NCBI RefSeq assembly: GCF_018336935.1 | Contig: NZ_CP068771.1 | Location: 186,001-250,000, forward strand | Direction: 5' to 3' | Length of the DNA stretch: 64,000 nucleotides | Origin: Serratia plymuthica | GTDB taxonomy: Bacteria > Pseudomonadota > Gammaproteobacteria > Enterobacterales > Enterobacteriaceae | Shown here: positions 10,850-20,750 of the stretch, piece after piece | Layout: every line of letters begins with the position of its first letter | Position numbering within the stretch: position 1 is the first letter of the stretch | Program-made: the position numbers and the translations under genes | The notes under the pieces: model-generated | Told to the model about the DNA's origin: nothing | Databases searched by the model: none | The model's input: the letters and a program-made list of their open reading frames with translations, nothing else

Positions 10850-11121
10850 AGATAAAAAATCGCCGAGGCGCGCCAGCCGGGCTGATGCGCCTGTTCCTCC
10901 ATCTGCAAAATACGGTAATAGCTTGCTCCATGCTCATCAGCCTTACGGGCTATGACCTGTTCGACGTCCTGAGGCGAGCCGGAAAGATTATCCAGGGTGA
11001 TCTGCGCAATTTCACTGAGCGGGGTAACACGGTCGGCGGGCGCCAGTTCGGCAGACTGGGCGCTGACGTTGAGCAACCCCAAGGAGAGCAGGAGGGCGGT
11101 GAGTGCGGCGGAGCGTTTCAT
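10846..11121 (-). CDS. yjfN: YjfN, BhsA/McbA-family (DUF1471) periplasmic protein
   Basis: This is a small secreted protein of 91 residues with a typical signal peptide (MKRSAALTALLLSLGLLNVSAQSA). The mature part carries the family pattern: a short strand, then DVEQVIARKADEHGASYYRI and a final strand. E. coli YjfN occupies the same site downstream of aidB and has been reported to act with the periplasmic protease DegP. The start at 11121 is chosen because GGGG lies just upstream and the signal peptide begins there. The longer upstream frame is not supported. Confidence 0.85.
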   Translation of the reverse strand: MKRSAALTALLLSLGLLNVSAQSAELAPADRVTPLSEIAQITLDNLSGSPQDVEQVIARKADEHGASYYRILQMEEQAHQPGWRASAIFYL

Positions 11122-11232
11122 GGCGTTCCCCTTCGTCGAACGGCCGCAGGCTGCGGCAGGTTGACCGCCAGTGTGCAATATCCAACTTCAGTCTGTGCAA
11201 AGCCATTGTAAATATGGTTAAAACGCCGCAGT

Positions 11233-11541
11233 TTACCGATACAGAATCGCCCGCGAATACCATTGGCCGGGAACGACGGTTTCGCTGTTCATGATGATCA
11301 TGTAATAGCGTGCGCCGCTGAGGTTAGCTTTCCTTTGAATCTCGGCTTCTACGTCCATCGGGCTGCCGCGCACCAGTGCGCTGGTGGTGCCTATCTTTAT
11401 CAACCCGGAGGTTTGCGCCCGGGTGATCTCCTGGGCTTGATCGGTTGGCGGCGGCGGGGCTTTTGGCGTCGTGGTCATTATGCCGCAGGCGGAAAGCAAC
11501 ACGGCCAGCGTCAGGGCGAGCAGCAGGCGGGAAAGTCTCAT
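11233..11541 (-). CDS. bsmA: BsmA, DUF1471 lipoprotein
   Basis: BsmA is a 102-residue lipoprotein of the BhsA/McbA family linked in E. coli to biofilm stress and peroxide tolerance. The start at 11541 gives a signal peptide ending in the lipobox LLSAC (Cys18), then a proline-rich linker (PKAPPPPTD) and the DUF1471 fold with AEIQRKANLSGARYYMI. It is transcribed away from yjfP, so 11542-11667 should hold promoters for both. yjfN lies downstream on the same strand, about 110 bases away. Confidence 0.88.
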   Translation of the reverse strand: MRLSRLLLALTLAVLLSACGIMTTTPKAPPPPTDQAQEITRAQTSGLIKIGTTSALVRGSPMDVEAEIQRKANLSGARYYMIIMNSETVVPGQWYSRAILYR

Positions 11542-11667
11542 GGGCACCTCGGGGAAAACCGCTATCATGGCTTCAGTGTAACCCAATATAAAGTGGAACA
11601 GATTGAGCTAATGCTTTTAGCTCAAGTTTGCCATTATGAAGGCAACAGGTACGCAGAGGGAAAACGG

Positions 11668-12420
11668 ATGATTGAAATACATGACGAACGAGTGGGCGAT
11701 GTTGCGGTGATCCATGCGGTGCCGGCGGGGCAGTATCATCAGCCGCTGCCGACGGTATTTTTCTACCATGGTTATACCTCGTCGAAAGAGGTGTACGCCT
11801 ACTTTGCCTATGCGCTGGCCAGGACGGGTTTTCGCGTGGTGCTGCCGGATGCCGATCTGCACGGCGAGCGTTTTGACGGTGATGAAGGGCGGCGATTGGC
11901 CAGCTTTTGGGAGATCCTCAAGCGCAACATTGACGAGCTGCCGGCGCTCAAAACGCAGTTTGCACAGCGTGGCCTGATTGCCGACGGGCGTATTGGCGTG
12001 GCCGGCGCCTCAATGGGCGGGATGACCGCGTTGGGCAGCTTCGCGCGTTATCCGTGGATTAACGCGGCCACCAGCCTGATGGGGAGCGGTTATTACACCT
12101 CGTTGGCCCAGACGCTGTTTCCGCCGCTGGATGAGCAGGGCAATCCGTTGACGGCTGCCGGTTTTGAGGCGCGCATCGCCGTCCTGGCGGATTACGGTCT
12201 GGAGCATCAGTTGGAAAAGGTTACCGATCGCCCGCTGTTGCTGTGGCACGGTGAGGCGGACGATGTGGTGCCGGCGGCGGAAAGCCTGCGGTTGGCTACC
12301 GAACTGCGCCAGAGCGGCTGGGATCGCCAACTGACATTTATTACCGAACCGGGCGTCAAACACCGCATCACCCCGTTGGCATTGTCCTCGACCGCAGACT
12401 TTTTCCGCCGCGTGCTGTAA
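11668..12420 (+). CDS. yjfP: YjfP, alpha/beta-hydrolase esterase
   Basis: YjfP is a cytosolic carboxylesterase of the alpha/beta-hydrolase fold. The 250 residues from the ATG at 11668 match the roughly 249 of E. coli YjfP. The oxyanion region FFYHGYTSSKE, the nucleophile elbow GASMGG (Ser near residue 114), the acid in LWHGEADDVVP and the His in PGVKHRI form a complete catalytic set. The frame remains open for more than 130 codons upstream, but that part lies antisense to bsmA and is a shadow. The physiological substrate is not known. Confidence 0.92.
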   Translation: MIEIHDERVGDVAVIHAVPAGQYHQPLPTVFFYHGYTSSKEVYAYFAYALARTGFRVVLPDADLHGERFDGDEGRRLASFWEILKRNIDELPALKTQFAQRGLIADGRIGVAGASMGGMTALGSFARYPWINAATSLMGSGYYTSLAQTLFPPLDEQGNPLTAAGFEARIAVLADYGLEHQLEKVTDRPLLLWHGEADDVVPAAESLRLATELRQSGWDRQLTFITEPGVKHRITPLALSSTADFFRRVL

Positions 12421-12447
12421 AAAAAAGCCCCCTGAATAATAGGGGGC
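12419..12447 (-). terminator. Rho-independent terminator for the minus-strand BhsA-like gene
   Basis: Read on the minus strand it is GCCCCCT-loop-AGGGGGC followed by eight T. On the plus strand there is no T-tract, so it chiefly ends the transcript of the gene at 12533. Confidence 0.75.
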
Positions 12448-12532
12448 CAGGTATTACCGTTCAGCGAGAGCGTCGCCTGTTCTCATTTGCCGCTTGTTGG
12501 CGCGGCTTCGTTCCCTGGTACTGCATTTTCGC

Positions 12533-12799
12533 TTAGCGATACAGCTCTGCGCTGACGTGAATGGTGCTGTTGCTGTCCGGCTCATGCAGGGCAATGATGC
12601 GGTAGGCGGTGGCACCCCGCTGGTCGGCTATTTTGCTCACCTGGCTGGTGGCGTCATCCGGCGATACCACATTCTGGTTTAGCGTGACGAAGCCAACGCT
12701 CTGGCGCTGATCGGCCTCATGGGCGGTGATTTCGGTGGCGGCCATGACGTTGGCGGAAAACAGTAAAGCAATGGCGGTAGCGATGGTAATGCGTTTCAT
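12533..12799 (-). CDS. BhsA/McbA-family (DUF1471) periplasmic protein
   Basis: This 88-residue secreted protein has a clear signal peptide (about 1-20, ending VMA-A) and a DUF1471 domain: SVGFVTLNQNVVSPDDATSQV, then KIADQRGATAYRIIAL and a last strand HVSAELYR. The ATG sits seven bases behind GAGAGG. Family members such as BhsA, McbA and YhcN affect stress resistance and biofilm formation. It is the third such gene in 2 kb, after yjfN and bsmA. No more specific name is justified. Confidence 0.82.
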   Translation of the reverse strand: MKRITIATAIALLFSANVMAATEITAHEADQRQSVGFVTLNQNVVSPDDATSQVSKIADQRGATAYRIIALHEPDSNSTIHVSAELYR

Positions 12800-13256
12800 A
12801 TTTGCCTCTCTTAACCGTTTGCCTCAACGGCCTGACAGCAGGTGCCAGTGCAGCAAAAAGTTATTTATATGCATTGAATAACTTCAAATCTTTTTCGTCG
12901 CGCTGTCTGCGGCGGATAAGTACAATTTTAGACCTTCCGGCGGGATTAAAAAGTGCGTGGTTTTGATGGCCTCTTTCAAAAAAAATGAATAAAATTTGCG
13001 CATCGGTGATGATTTTATTGAAAGATTTTTGGAACTGATGGATCGGCATACATAGGTTCTGCAGAAAGCAAATCGTGCTATTTTTGCGGCAACCCCGCAT
13101 TACCGATAATAAATCCCACGCTTTCCTTGAGTTTTCCAACCTCCGCAAGTATGATTACGCGTCATTTTTTCAGCCGCACACACATACACGTTCCTTGCTT
13201 CCATGGGCCGCGGTTGACCCTGACAGGAGGCTGAATAATCCGTAAGGAGCAATTCG
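12800..13256. other. Intergenic region between a BhsA-like gene and rpsF
   Basis: This 457-base gap holds the divergent promoters of the BhsA-like gene and rpsF. The left part (about 12850-13080) is AT-rich; a 95-codon minus-strand frame there lacks a ribosome-binding site and family similarity. The clear element is the rpsF promoter at 13127-13155. From about 13162 to 13256 lies the rpsF leader, which in E. coli carries an S6:S18-binding autoregulatory structure; I could not verify that fold here. Confidence 0.6.
13127..13155 (+). promoter_or_regulatory. Sigma-70 promoter of the rpsF operon
   Basis: TTGAGT (13127-13132) and TATGAT (13150-13155) are separated by exactly 17 bases. This predicts a transcript start near 13162 and a leader of about 95 bases before rpsF. 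Confidence 0.8.
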
Positions 13257-13655
13257 ATGCGTCATTACGAAATCGTTTTTATGGTCCACCCTGACCAAAG
13301 CGAACAGGTTCCGGGCATGATCGAGCGTTACAGTGCTACCATCACTAACGCTGCTGGTCAGATTCACCGTCTGGAAGACTGGGGCCGCCGTCAACTGGCT
13401 TACCCGATCAACAAACTGCACAAAGCTCACTACGTTCTGCTGAACGTTGAAGCTCCGCAGGAAGCGATCGATGAGCTGGAAACTAACTTCCGCTTCAACG
13501 ACGCCGTTATCCGCAGCATGGTTATGCGCGTTAAGCACGCGGTAACTGAAGCATCTCCGATGGTTAAAGCGAAAGACGAACGTCGTGGCGATCGCCGCGA
13601 AGACTTCGCTAACGAAGCCGCAGATGATGCAGATGCTGGGGATTCTGAAGAGTAA
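13257..13655 (+). CDS. rpsF: 30S ribosomal protein bS6
   Basis: bS6 binds with uS18 to the central domain of 16S rRNA. The product is 132 residues and starts [19 protein letters not shown], with [15 protein letters not shown] text at positions 42-52 and an acidic tail ([12 protein letters not shown]) that in E. coli is the target of RimK glutamylation; the tail here ends in two Glu. Behind TAAGGAG the ATG is unambiguous. It is first in rpsF-priB-rpsR-rplI and in E. coli the S6:S18 complex represses this operon. Confidence 0.98.
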   Translation: MRHYEIVFMVHPDQSEQVPGMIERYSATITNAAGQIHRLEDWGRRQLAYPINKLHKAHYVLLNVEAPQEAIDELETNFRFNDAVIRSMVMRVKHAVTEASPMVKAKDERRGDRREDFANEAADDADAGDSEE

Positions 13656-13663
13656 TTGCTGCT

Positions 13664-14213
<550 letters not shown>

Positions 14214-14240
14214 TCGGCCGCTGTCTATTAACGACTTTAA

Positions 14241-14705
<465 letters not shown>

Positions 14706-14726
14706 TCGCTCCTGCCAGCCAAGTTA

Positions 14727-14760
14727 AAACGCCAGCCTCGTGCTGGCGTTTTGCTTTTCT
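14727..14760 (+). terminator. Rho-independent terminator of the rpsF operon
   Basis: AAACGCCAGC and GCTGGCGTTT form the stem around CTCGT, followed by TGCTTTT. Confidence 0.87.
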
Positions 14761-14814
14761 GCGCCCGGTAAAACGCGCTACCCTGCGATGACCCTTGGCG
14801 AGAAGAGGCGGCAA

Positions 14815-15174
14815 ATGGCAGACATTCACTTACAGCGCGTTTATGACTTTACCGGCCCGGCACCGGAGAACTGCTATCTGATCGATCGGCTGTGGCCGCG
14901 CGGGATAAGCAAGGAACGGTTGCAGGGCGTGCAGTGGCTGAAACAGGTTGCGCCGGATAACGCACTGCGGCAGTGGTTTCATCAACACGTCGATCAGTGG
15001 GAAGAGTTTGAGCGCCGCTATCGGCGGCAACTGGCGGAAAACGAAGCCTGGCAGCCGCTGGCGGCGTTATTGCGGCAAGGGCAGGCTCTGACCTTGCTGT
15101 ACGGCAGTAAAGACACACAGCACAACCAGGGCGTGGTGCTGCGTGACTTCCTGTTGGCTCAACTGGCGGATTAG
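14815..15174 (+). CDS. DUF488 family protein, YeaO-like
   Basis: The 119-residue product resembles E. coli YeaO (DUF488). The signature elements are LIDRLWPRGISKERL, a central W/H-rich stretch (LRQWFHQHVDQWEEFERRY), and LTLLYGSKDTQHNQGVVLRDFL near the C-terminus. The start at 14815 fits the family N-terminus (IHLQRVYD); an upstream open stretch overlaps the rplI terminator. Function is unknown. It converges with opapA, and their ends overlap by four bases. It is not at this place in E. coli. Confidence 0.82.
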   Translation: MADIHLQRVYDFTGPAPENCYLIDRLWPRGISKERLQGVQWLKQVAPDNALRQWFHQHVDQWEEFERRYRRQLAENEAWQPLAALLRQGQALTLLYGSKDTQHNQGVVLRDFLLAQLAD

Positions 15175-15839
15175 CGCTCGCGGCGATAGCCACCGTCGGG
15201 CTGACGGCGGAACAGGGCCTGGGTATTGTCTGCGGTGGTGACCGACAGCGCGGTGATCACGCCGTTGGTATCACGTTCGATGCGCACTTCCTGACCCACC
15301 TTCATATTACTGAGCGGTTTGTCGCTCCCTTCCACCTGCGCCATGGCAAAGACTTCGTTCACCGGCAGGCTGTTGTCACGAAATAGCTGCGCCAGTGTTT
15401 GGCCAGGCTGGATCTGGTAGCGTTGCCAATTACCAGCCGGTTCCGGTTCGGCAGCTTGCTGCAACTGGCCGTTATCTTGCTGATCGGTCTGCAGCGGTAC
15501 GCCGTTGCCTTGTTGGGTGACCGGGAAGGGCTGTTTCTCCGACGAATAGGGCCATAACAGCGCCAACAGCAAGATTACGCCGAAGATCAGGGTCCAACGA
15601 CGATGAAAATAGGGCAAGGGTTCCATCCAGCCGAAACTATCCGGCAGGTGCCAAATTTTCAGCAGTAGCGCTTTGATTCCCTGTCCTTTGCCGTTTACCG
15701 GCGGTTGCTCTGAATCCGGATCTTCTGCCGCCTCTGGCGCGGGGCCAGGTTTCAGGCGCTGGCTGAAGTTCAGCCAGGTGCGCAGCAACGGCTGGTAGAT
15801 ACGGGTGGTTTTCCTTCTCCTGGGCGAGATTCTGCCCAT
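15171..15839 (-). CDS. ytfB: OapA/YtfB-family LysM-like cell-envelope protein
   Basis: The 222-residue protein belongs to the opacity-associated protein A family; E. coli YtfB lies at the same place between rplI and fklB and affects cell division through glycan binding. It has a basic cytoplasmic N-terminus, one membrane segment (about residues 83-98, WTLIFGVILLLALLW), a Gln-rich linker and a periplasmic OapA/LysM-like domain (WQRYQIQPGQTLAQLFRDNSLPV is its first part). The product starts MGRISPRRRK behind a GAGAGG-type site on the minus strand. Confidence 0.88.
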   Translation of the reverse strand: MGRISPRRRKTTRIYQPLLRTWLNFSQRLKPGPAPEAAEDPDSEQPPVNGKGQGIKALLLKIWHLPDSFGWMEPLPYFHRRWTLIFGVILLLALLWPYSSEKQPFPVTQQGNGVPLQTDQQDNGQLQQAAEPEPAGNWQRYQIQPGQTLAQLFRDNSLPVNEVFAMAQVEGSDKPLSNMKVGQEVRIERDTNGVITALSVTTADNTQALFRRQPDGGYRRER

Positions 15840-16062
15840 GGTGACCTCTCTTCAACTGCGTAAAAATGCCACAGTACAACATGGTGTACCGCCGGCCCGA
15901 TTTCCTGCTTTCAGTATAGTCCGCTAACTGTTTGAAGTGAAAGGCAGCAGCAATTCAACGGCTGTCGCGGCAGGCGAGATGCCTGGGATCGCGGGAGCGG
16001 GCGTTAACAGGAGGTTATTGTTTCTTTTTCTACGACAAAAGTCATCATTCTCCACACAAGAT

Positions 16063-16091
16063 TTTACCCGGCTTTCCGGCGCTGTTATGCT
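16063..16091 (+). promoter_or_regulatory. Candidate sigma-70 promoter of fklB
   Basis: TTTACC (16063-16068) and TATGCT (16086-16091) are 17 bases apart, about 36 bases before the fklB start. Confidence 0.55.
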
Positions 16092-16127
16092 GCGCTTTCG
16101 ACTTTTTACAGACTAAAGGAAAACCCC

Positions 16128-16748
16128 ATGACAACCCCTTCTTTTGACAGCGTTGAAGCGCAAGCAAGTTACGGGATTGGTTTACAGGTCGGCCAGCAGT
16201 TGCAAGAGTCCGGTCTGGAAGGTTTACAACCGGAAGCTTTGCTGGCAGGTTTGCGTGACGCGCTGGAAGGGAATGCCCCGGCGGTTCCGGTAGACGTAGT
16301 GCATCGTGCACTGCGTGAAATCCACGAGCGTGCGGATGCCGTGCGTCGTGAGCGCCAACAGGCAATGGCCGTTGAAGGTCAGCAGTTCCTGGAAGAAAAC
16401 GCCAAGCGTGACGAAGTGACGCTGACCGAATCCGGTCTGCAGTTCTCCGTGCTGGAGCAGGGCAATGGCCCAATCCCGTCCCGTCAGGATCGCGTACGCG
16501 TGCATTACACCGGTCGTCTGATTAACGGCGACGTGTTCGACAGCTCCGTAGAGCGCGGCCAACCGGCAGAATTCCCGGTTAGCGGCGTGATCCCAGGCTG
16601 GATCGAAGCGCTGACCCTGATGCCGGTCGGCTCCAAATGGCAGCTGTATATCCCGCACGATCTGGCCTACGGCGAGCGCGGTGCCGGCGCATCCATCCCG
16701 CCATTCAGCGCGCTGGTGTTTGACGTCGAGCTGCTGGAAATTCTGTAA
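16128..16748 (+). CDS. fklB: FKBP-type peptidyl-prolyl isomerase FklB (FKBP22)
   Basis: FklB isomerises X-Pro bonds. The 206 residues match the E. coli protein. The N-terminal half is a helical dimerisation domain ([17 protein letters not shown] is near the start) and the C-terminal half, from about residue 115, is the FKBP domain with [18 protein letters not shown], the hydrophobic pocket segment VIPGWIEAL and [22 protein letters not shown]. No signal peptide is evident. The start is an ATG behind AAAGGA. Confidence 0.96.
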   Translation: MTTPSFDSVEAQASYGIGLQVGQQLQESGLEGLQPEALLAGLRDALEGNAPAVPVDVVHRALREIHERADAVRRERQQAMAVEGQQFLEENAKRDEVTLTESGLQFSVLEQGNGPIPSRQDRVRVHYTGRLINGDVFDSSVERGQPAEFPVSGVIPGWIEALTLMPVGSKWQLYIPHDLAYGERGAGASIPPFSALVFDVELLEIL

Positions 16749-16768
16749 TTCACTACGGCAGTGACCAA

Positions 16769-16797
16769 GGGCGCCTTTCGGCGCCCTGACTTTTTTA
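16769..16797 (+). terminator. Rho-independent terminator after fklB
   Basis: GGGCGC/GCGCCC with loop CTTTCG, then TGACTTTTTT. It reaches the stop codon of the convergent cpdB. Confidence 0.82.
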
Positions 16798-18747
16798 CTT
16801 CTTCTGCAAATCAATCTGATAAACCGCAAAACCGATGCTGTCCGTGCCCTCAGCCTTCATCGGGTACTGCGCATGCGTTTTGATAAACGCGGTGGCTTTC
16901 TCGCTGGGTGAGGTTTCGAAGCGGATATCCAGCGGCTGCGCACTGCTGAATGCCGCCAGGCGCCAGTTATTATCCACCTGCGGCCGCACCGCGCCGTGTT
17001 TTTTAGTCTCGGTGCCGATATACGCCGCCAGTACCGAACGGTTCTCGTCCGGCGACGCGAAGGCGATGTGCTTGTCGCCGGTGCCGGCAAACTTGCCGCC
17101 GTAAGCGCGGTAGTTATTGGTGGCAACCAGGAAAGTGGCGTTCGGATCGATCGGCTTGCCCTTGAACGTCAGTTGCTTGATGCGTTCCACCTTGCCATTG
17201 ATCAGCTGGCATTCGCCGTCGTAGCGCGCCGGCTGGCTGACGTCGATCTGATAATTCACGCCGTCAATCACGTCGAAGTTATAGGTGCGGAAGCCATCCC
17301 AGTTGATCAGGCCTTGCGGCTTGCTGCTGGTGACGTCGATCTGATTGAACTGCCCGGCCGAGCACTCCAGCCATTCCTTCACCTCTTTGCCACTGGCTTT
17401 CACCACCACCAGCGTGTTGGGGTAGAGATAGAGGTCGGAAGCGTTGCGGAAGGTGAGCTGGCCTTTTTCCACTTCCACGAAGCTGGCCGGGTCATTTTTG
17501 CGTCCACCGACTTTAAACGGCGCTGCGGCGGACAGTACCGGCAGGTCCGCCAGATCCGGATCGCCTTGAATATAGTGCTCAACATAAGCCTTCTGCGCAT
17601 TGTTGACGATTTGCACCGTCGGATCGTCCTGTACCAGCGCCAGATAGCTGTACATGTTGTCGTCAGACTTGCCGACCGGCTGGCTGACGAAGTCTCGCGT
17701 GCCTTTATGATCTTCTGCCAGCACTTTCACCAGCGCCGTGTCTTCCGCCGCCAGCGATTTCTTGTTTTCGTTATCGTAGATAGGCCGCGCTTCCGCTTTG
17801 GCGGAGGCCACTTTCCAGCTGCCGGAGTCGTTGTTCAGTTGTAGATCCACCACGCCGAGGTGATCGCCCCATTGGCCCGGCATGACCGCCGGTACGCCAT
17901 TCAGCAGGCCCTTTTCAATATCTGCGCCTTTGATAGTGGCGAAGTCCTTGCTCGGGAATACCGCGTGGGCATGGCCGAACATGATGGCGTGAATGCCCGG
18001 CACCTGGCTGAGGTAGTACACCGAATTCTCCGCCATGGCCTTATAGGGTTCGCTGGAAAGACCGGAGTGCGGGATTGCCACCACCAGGTCTGCGCCCTGT
18101 TTACGCATTTCAGGCACGTAGCGTTTGGCGGTTTCGGTAATGTCGTTAACCCTCACCTTGCCTTGCAGATTGGCTTTATCCCACACCAGAATTTGCGGGG
18201 GGACGAAGCCGATATAGCCGATGCGTAAAGTATGTTCCTTGCCGTCACGGTCTTTTACCGGCGTATCGACGATAATATAAGGGGTGAATAACGGTTTTTG
18301 AGTTTCAGCGTCGATCACGTTGGCGTTGATATACGGGAATTTGGCGCCGGCAATGGCGTTTTTCAGGTAGTCCAGCCCGTAGTTGAATTCATGGTTGCCG
18401 ATATTGCCGACCACGTAATTCAGCGTATTCATCGCCTTGTATACCGGGTGTACGTCGCCCGGCTTCAGCCCCTTGGCCGCCATATAGTCGCCCAGCGGGC
18501 TGCCCTGAATAATATCGCCGTTGTCCACCAGCACCGCATTGGTGGCCTGCTGACGCGCCTGCGCGATCAGGCTTGCGGTGCGCACCAGACCGAATTTCTC
18601 GGTCGGTTTATCCTTGTAGTAATCGAAGTCCATCATGTTGCTGTGCAGGTCGGTGGTTTCCAGTACGCGCAGATCGACCGTTGCCGCCTGCGTCGAGGCG
18701 CAAACCAGCATAGCGAGGGCGGACAACGTCAGCGGACGCTTCATCAT
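16795..18747 (-). CDS. cpdB: Periplasmic 2',3'-cyclic-nucleotide 2'-phosphodiesterase/3'-nucleotidase
   Basis: CpdB hydrolyses 2',3'-cyclic nucleotides and 3'-nucleotides in the periplasm so that the nucleosides can be taken up. From the start at 18747 the product is 650 residues with a signal peptide ([21 protein letters not shown]). The metallophosphatase half shows [25 protein letters not shown] and GHAHAVFP; the C-terminal half is a 5'-nucleotidase-type domain. The start is supported by GGAAAGGAG on the minus strand; the frame runs about 40 codons further upstream without family similarity. Confidence 0.95.
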   Translation of the reverse strand: MMKRPLTLSALAMLVCASTQAATVDLRVLETTDLHSNMMDFDYYKDKPTEKFGLVRTASLIAQARQQATNAVLVDNGDIIQGSPLGDYMAAKGLKPGDVHPVYKAMNTLNYVVGNIGNHEFNYGLDYLKNAIAGAKFPYINANVIDAETQKPLFTPYIIVDTPVKDRDGKEHTLRIGYIGFVPPQILVWDKANLQGKVRVNDITETAKRYVPEMRKQGADLVVAIPHSGLSSEPYKAMAENSVYYLSQVPGIHAIMFGHAHAVFPSKDFATIKGADIEKGLLNGVPAVMPGQWGDHLGVVDLQLNNDSGSWKVASAKAEARPIYDNENKKSLAAEDTALVKVLAEDHKGTRDFVSQPVGKSDDNMYSYLALVQDDPTVQIVNNAQKAYVEHYIQGDPDLADLPVLSAAAPFKVGGRKNDPASFVEVEKGQLTFRNASDLYLYPNTLVVVKASGKEVKEWLECSAGQFNQIDVTSSKPQGLINWDGFRTYNFDVIDGVNYQIDVSQPARYDGECQLINGKVERIKQLTFKGKPIDPNATFLVATNNYRAYGGKFAGTGDKHIAFASPDENRSVLAAYIGTETKKHGAVRPQVDNNWRLAAFSSAQPLDIRFETSPSEKATAFIKTHAQYPMKAEGTDSIGFAVYQIDLQKK

Positions 18748-19128
18748 TTTTGGCTTTCTCCTTTCCATTATTTGAGTTTTATCGCAGAGGGACATGTAAT
18801 TAACATTGGTTGTCTCACCAAACTGTGAAGTGTGGCAGAAAATTGACCGAGGTAACGCAGGAAATGTCACAGTTGTGACGGCAAAGACTTGAGTAAATAC
18901 CGGTGGTTAAACCGTTGTGATGGATATTCCATGCAAAAAAAACTAGGCTGCTAGCGATGAGGAAAGGGAAATTACCCACGGAACTGCATACCCGTCATAC
19001 TTGAAACTGCCTCTTTGTTGGCGGCGCATACTCGCCCCGGTCACACAGTGGACCACGATTCCGGGGATTCGTAGACTTGCCGCCGCGATGCAGCTCCAAT
19101 TATTTAGGCTATTTATCTGAGGTGAATG
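18748..19128. other. Divergent intergenic region between cpdB and cysQ
   Basis: This 381-base gap carries two palindromic sites near cpdB, TCACC-AAAC-TGTGA (18815-18828) and GTCACA-GT-TGTGAC (18866-18879), and a copy of a dispersed repeat at 18988-19112. No small gene is apparent. The repeat ends about 17 bases before the cysQ start and so lies inside its leader or promoter. Confidence 0.6.
18988..19112 (+). repeat. Dispersed palindromic repeat, copy 1
   Basis: The element starts ATACCCGTCATACTTGAAAC and ends CAATTATTTAGGCTAT. It aligns over its full length, in reverse complement, with the copy at 63069-63192: shared blocks include TTTGTTGGC/TGTGTTGGC, GGGATTCGT and TTGCCGCC. The ends are imperfect inverted repeats (TACCC...GGGTA in the second copy). 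Similar elements are common in Serratia and Yersinia intergenic regions (recall). Confidence 0.8.
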
Positions 19129-19869
19129 ATGTTAGAGCAAATTTGCCAACTGTCCCGCGAGGCGGGGGCGGCAATCATGGCGGTGTATGACGGTGAACAA
19201 CCGCTTGATGTCGCGCAGAAAAAAGATGATTCACCGGTGACGGCGGCCGATCTGGCGGCGCATCATATTATCAAACGTGGGCTGGCGGCGTTAACGCCGG
19301 ACGTGCCGCTGCTGTCGGAGGAGGATCCTCCGGTCTGGGAGGTGCGTCAGAACTGGACGCGTTATTGGCTGGTCGATCCGTTGGATGGCACCAAGGAATT
19401 TCTCAATCGCAACGGCGAGTTTACGGTGAATATCGCGCTGATTGAAGACGGCCAGGCGGTAATGGGCGTGGTTTATGCCCCGGCGATCGACGTGTTGTAC
19501 CTGGCCGAGCGCGGTAAAGCCTGGAAAGAAGAGAAGGGGCAGCGCCAGGCGATTGGCGTCAGCAACGCCCATCCGCCGTTGGTGGTGGTGAGCCGCTCCC
19601 ACAGCGATGAAGAATTGAAGGATTATCTGAACCAACTGGGCGAACATCAGACTATTTCTGTCGGATCATCGCTGAAGTTCTGTCTGGTGGCGGAAGGTAA
19701 GGCGCAGCTCTATCCGCGTTTCGGGCCGACCAATATCTGGGATACCGCCGCCGGCCATGCCGTCGCGGTAGCTGCCGGGGCGCAGATCCACGACTGGAAG
19801 GGCCAACCGTTGCTTTATACGCCGCGTGAATCTTTCCTCAACCCCGGCTTCCGGGTTTCGCTGTTCTGA
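19129..19869 (+). CDS. cysQ: 3'(2'),5'-bisphosphate nucleotidase CysQ
   Basis: CysQ removes the 3'-phosphate of PAP (adenosine 3',5'-bisphosphate), a by-product of sulfate assimilation that inhibits exoribonucleases. The 246-residue protein is an inositol-phosphatase-fold enzyme with SEEDPP, the metal-binding [16 protein letters not shown] and the C-terminal [15 protein letters not shown]. Two ATG codons are adjacent; the second (19129) has better spacing from GAGGTG and gives the E. coli length. It faces ytfJ, one base apart. Confidence 0.96.
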   Translation: MLEQICQLSREAGAAIMAVYDGEQPLDVAQKKDDSPVTAADLAAHHIIKRGLAALTPDVPLLSEEDPPVWEVRQNWTRYWLVDPLDGTKEFLNRNGEFTVNIALIEDGQAVMGVVYAPAIDVLYLAERGKAWKEEKGQRQAIGVSNAHPPLVVVSRSHSDEELKDYLNQLGEHQTISVGSSLKFCLVAEGKAQLYPRFGPTNIWDTAAGHAVAVAAGAQIHDWKGQPLLYTPRESFLNPGFRVSLF

Positions 19870-19870
19870 A

Positions 19871-20425
19871 TCAGTTCAGGAGCTGGTGCAGTTGGGTCAT
19901 GACCTGCTGCACCTCTTCCGGCGTCAAGGCACCGTCTTTGGCGAATTGGATCTTGCCCTGTTTATCCAGCACCACGATGGCCGATCCCTTCGGCTGCAGA
20001 TCCCAGGCTTTGCGAACGTTACCGTTGCTGTCGACGACGAATTGCGACCACGGAAACTCTTTCTTGCTGTCCTCAATGCTGTTGCGAACAAACATCGCGG
20101 TACCGAGCAGGGCATCGTCGGTATTCACGATTGTCGTCGTTTGGTAACGTTCGTGCGGTAGCTTAGCTTTTTTAATCGCTTCTATCAGTGGGTCGTTCAT
20201 GTCCTTGGCGGAGCTGCGGCCGGCAATATGCTGGATCACACGTACTTTCCCACTGAGCTGCGCGCTATTCCAGCTTTTATAGCTAAACTTATCATTAGCG
20301 TAATTTAACTCTCCTTTATCGCTGACGCCGACCGGCGCGACGCGCTGCTGGAGCTGGAAATTGTGTGCGGAGGCCAAAAGGGGAGCAAACAGCAGGGATA
20401 CAATGAGCATGCTACTTTTTTTCAT
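19871..20425 (-). CDS. ytfJ: YtfJ, periplasmic thioredoxin-fold protein
   Basis: The 184-residue product has a signal peptide (MKKSSMLIVSLLFAPLLASA) and a thioredoxin-like fold of the YtfJ family, with GKVRVIQHIAGRSSAKDMND, FPWSQFVVDSNGNVRKAWDL and GSAIVVLDKQGKI. The usual CxxC active site is absent, as in the family. The start at 20425 follows AAGGAG on the minus strand. Its role is unknown. E. coli has the same cysQ-ytfJ-ytfK order. Confidence 0.9.
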   Translation of the reverse strand: MKKSSMLIVSLLFAPLLASAHNFQLQQRVAPVGVSDKGELNYANDKFSYKSWNSAQLSGKVRVIQHIAGRSSAKDMNDPLIEAIKKAKLPHERYQTTTIVNTDDALLGTAMFVRNSIEDSKKEFPWSQFVVDSNGNVRKAWDLQPKGSAIVVLDKQGKIQFAKDGALTPEEVQQVMTQLHQLLN

Positions 20426-20750
20426 GCCTTCTCCTTGGAAGGGGACGGTGCCGACAGCACCCAACAGCCTAAAGCATAGGTGGTGATCGGAGGTCTGTCC
20501 TGTTAGCGGGATCGCAGTTTTTCCTTCTGGGAGGTAATACCTTTATTTTGAAGGGATATACTGAGAAAGTTATATATTATCATATACAATTCTGTCAAAA
20601 AGTGTAAATCCAGTGAAGATGACCAGGCGGAAGTGAACGATATGGTCTTTACTAGGTCTACTACATGGCAATCAAGTTGCGTTCTTACTTTAGAGGCTGC
20701 CACCTTGGCGGCTCGCTGAGCGCATGGACCAAACGGAGGAGAGCAAAAGA
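20426..20750. other. Divergent intergenic region between ytfJ and ytfK
   Basis: This 325-base gap should hold the promoters of both genes. The middle (about 20535-20610) is AT-rich. I find no promoter good enough to call, no small gene, and only a weak PhoB-like half-site (CTGTCA at 20592). Confidence 0.5.

Noticed and set aside
11263..11667. Long N-terminal extension of yjfP
   Set aside because: It runs antisense through bsmA; the ATG at 11668 gives the family length.
12861..13148. A 95-codon minus-strand open frame before rpsF
   Set aside because: It covers the rpsF promoter, has odd composition, and no recognisable features.
20592..20610. Possible Pho box before ytfK
   Set aside because: Only the first half CTGTCA is good; the second half is out of the 11-base phase.
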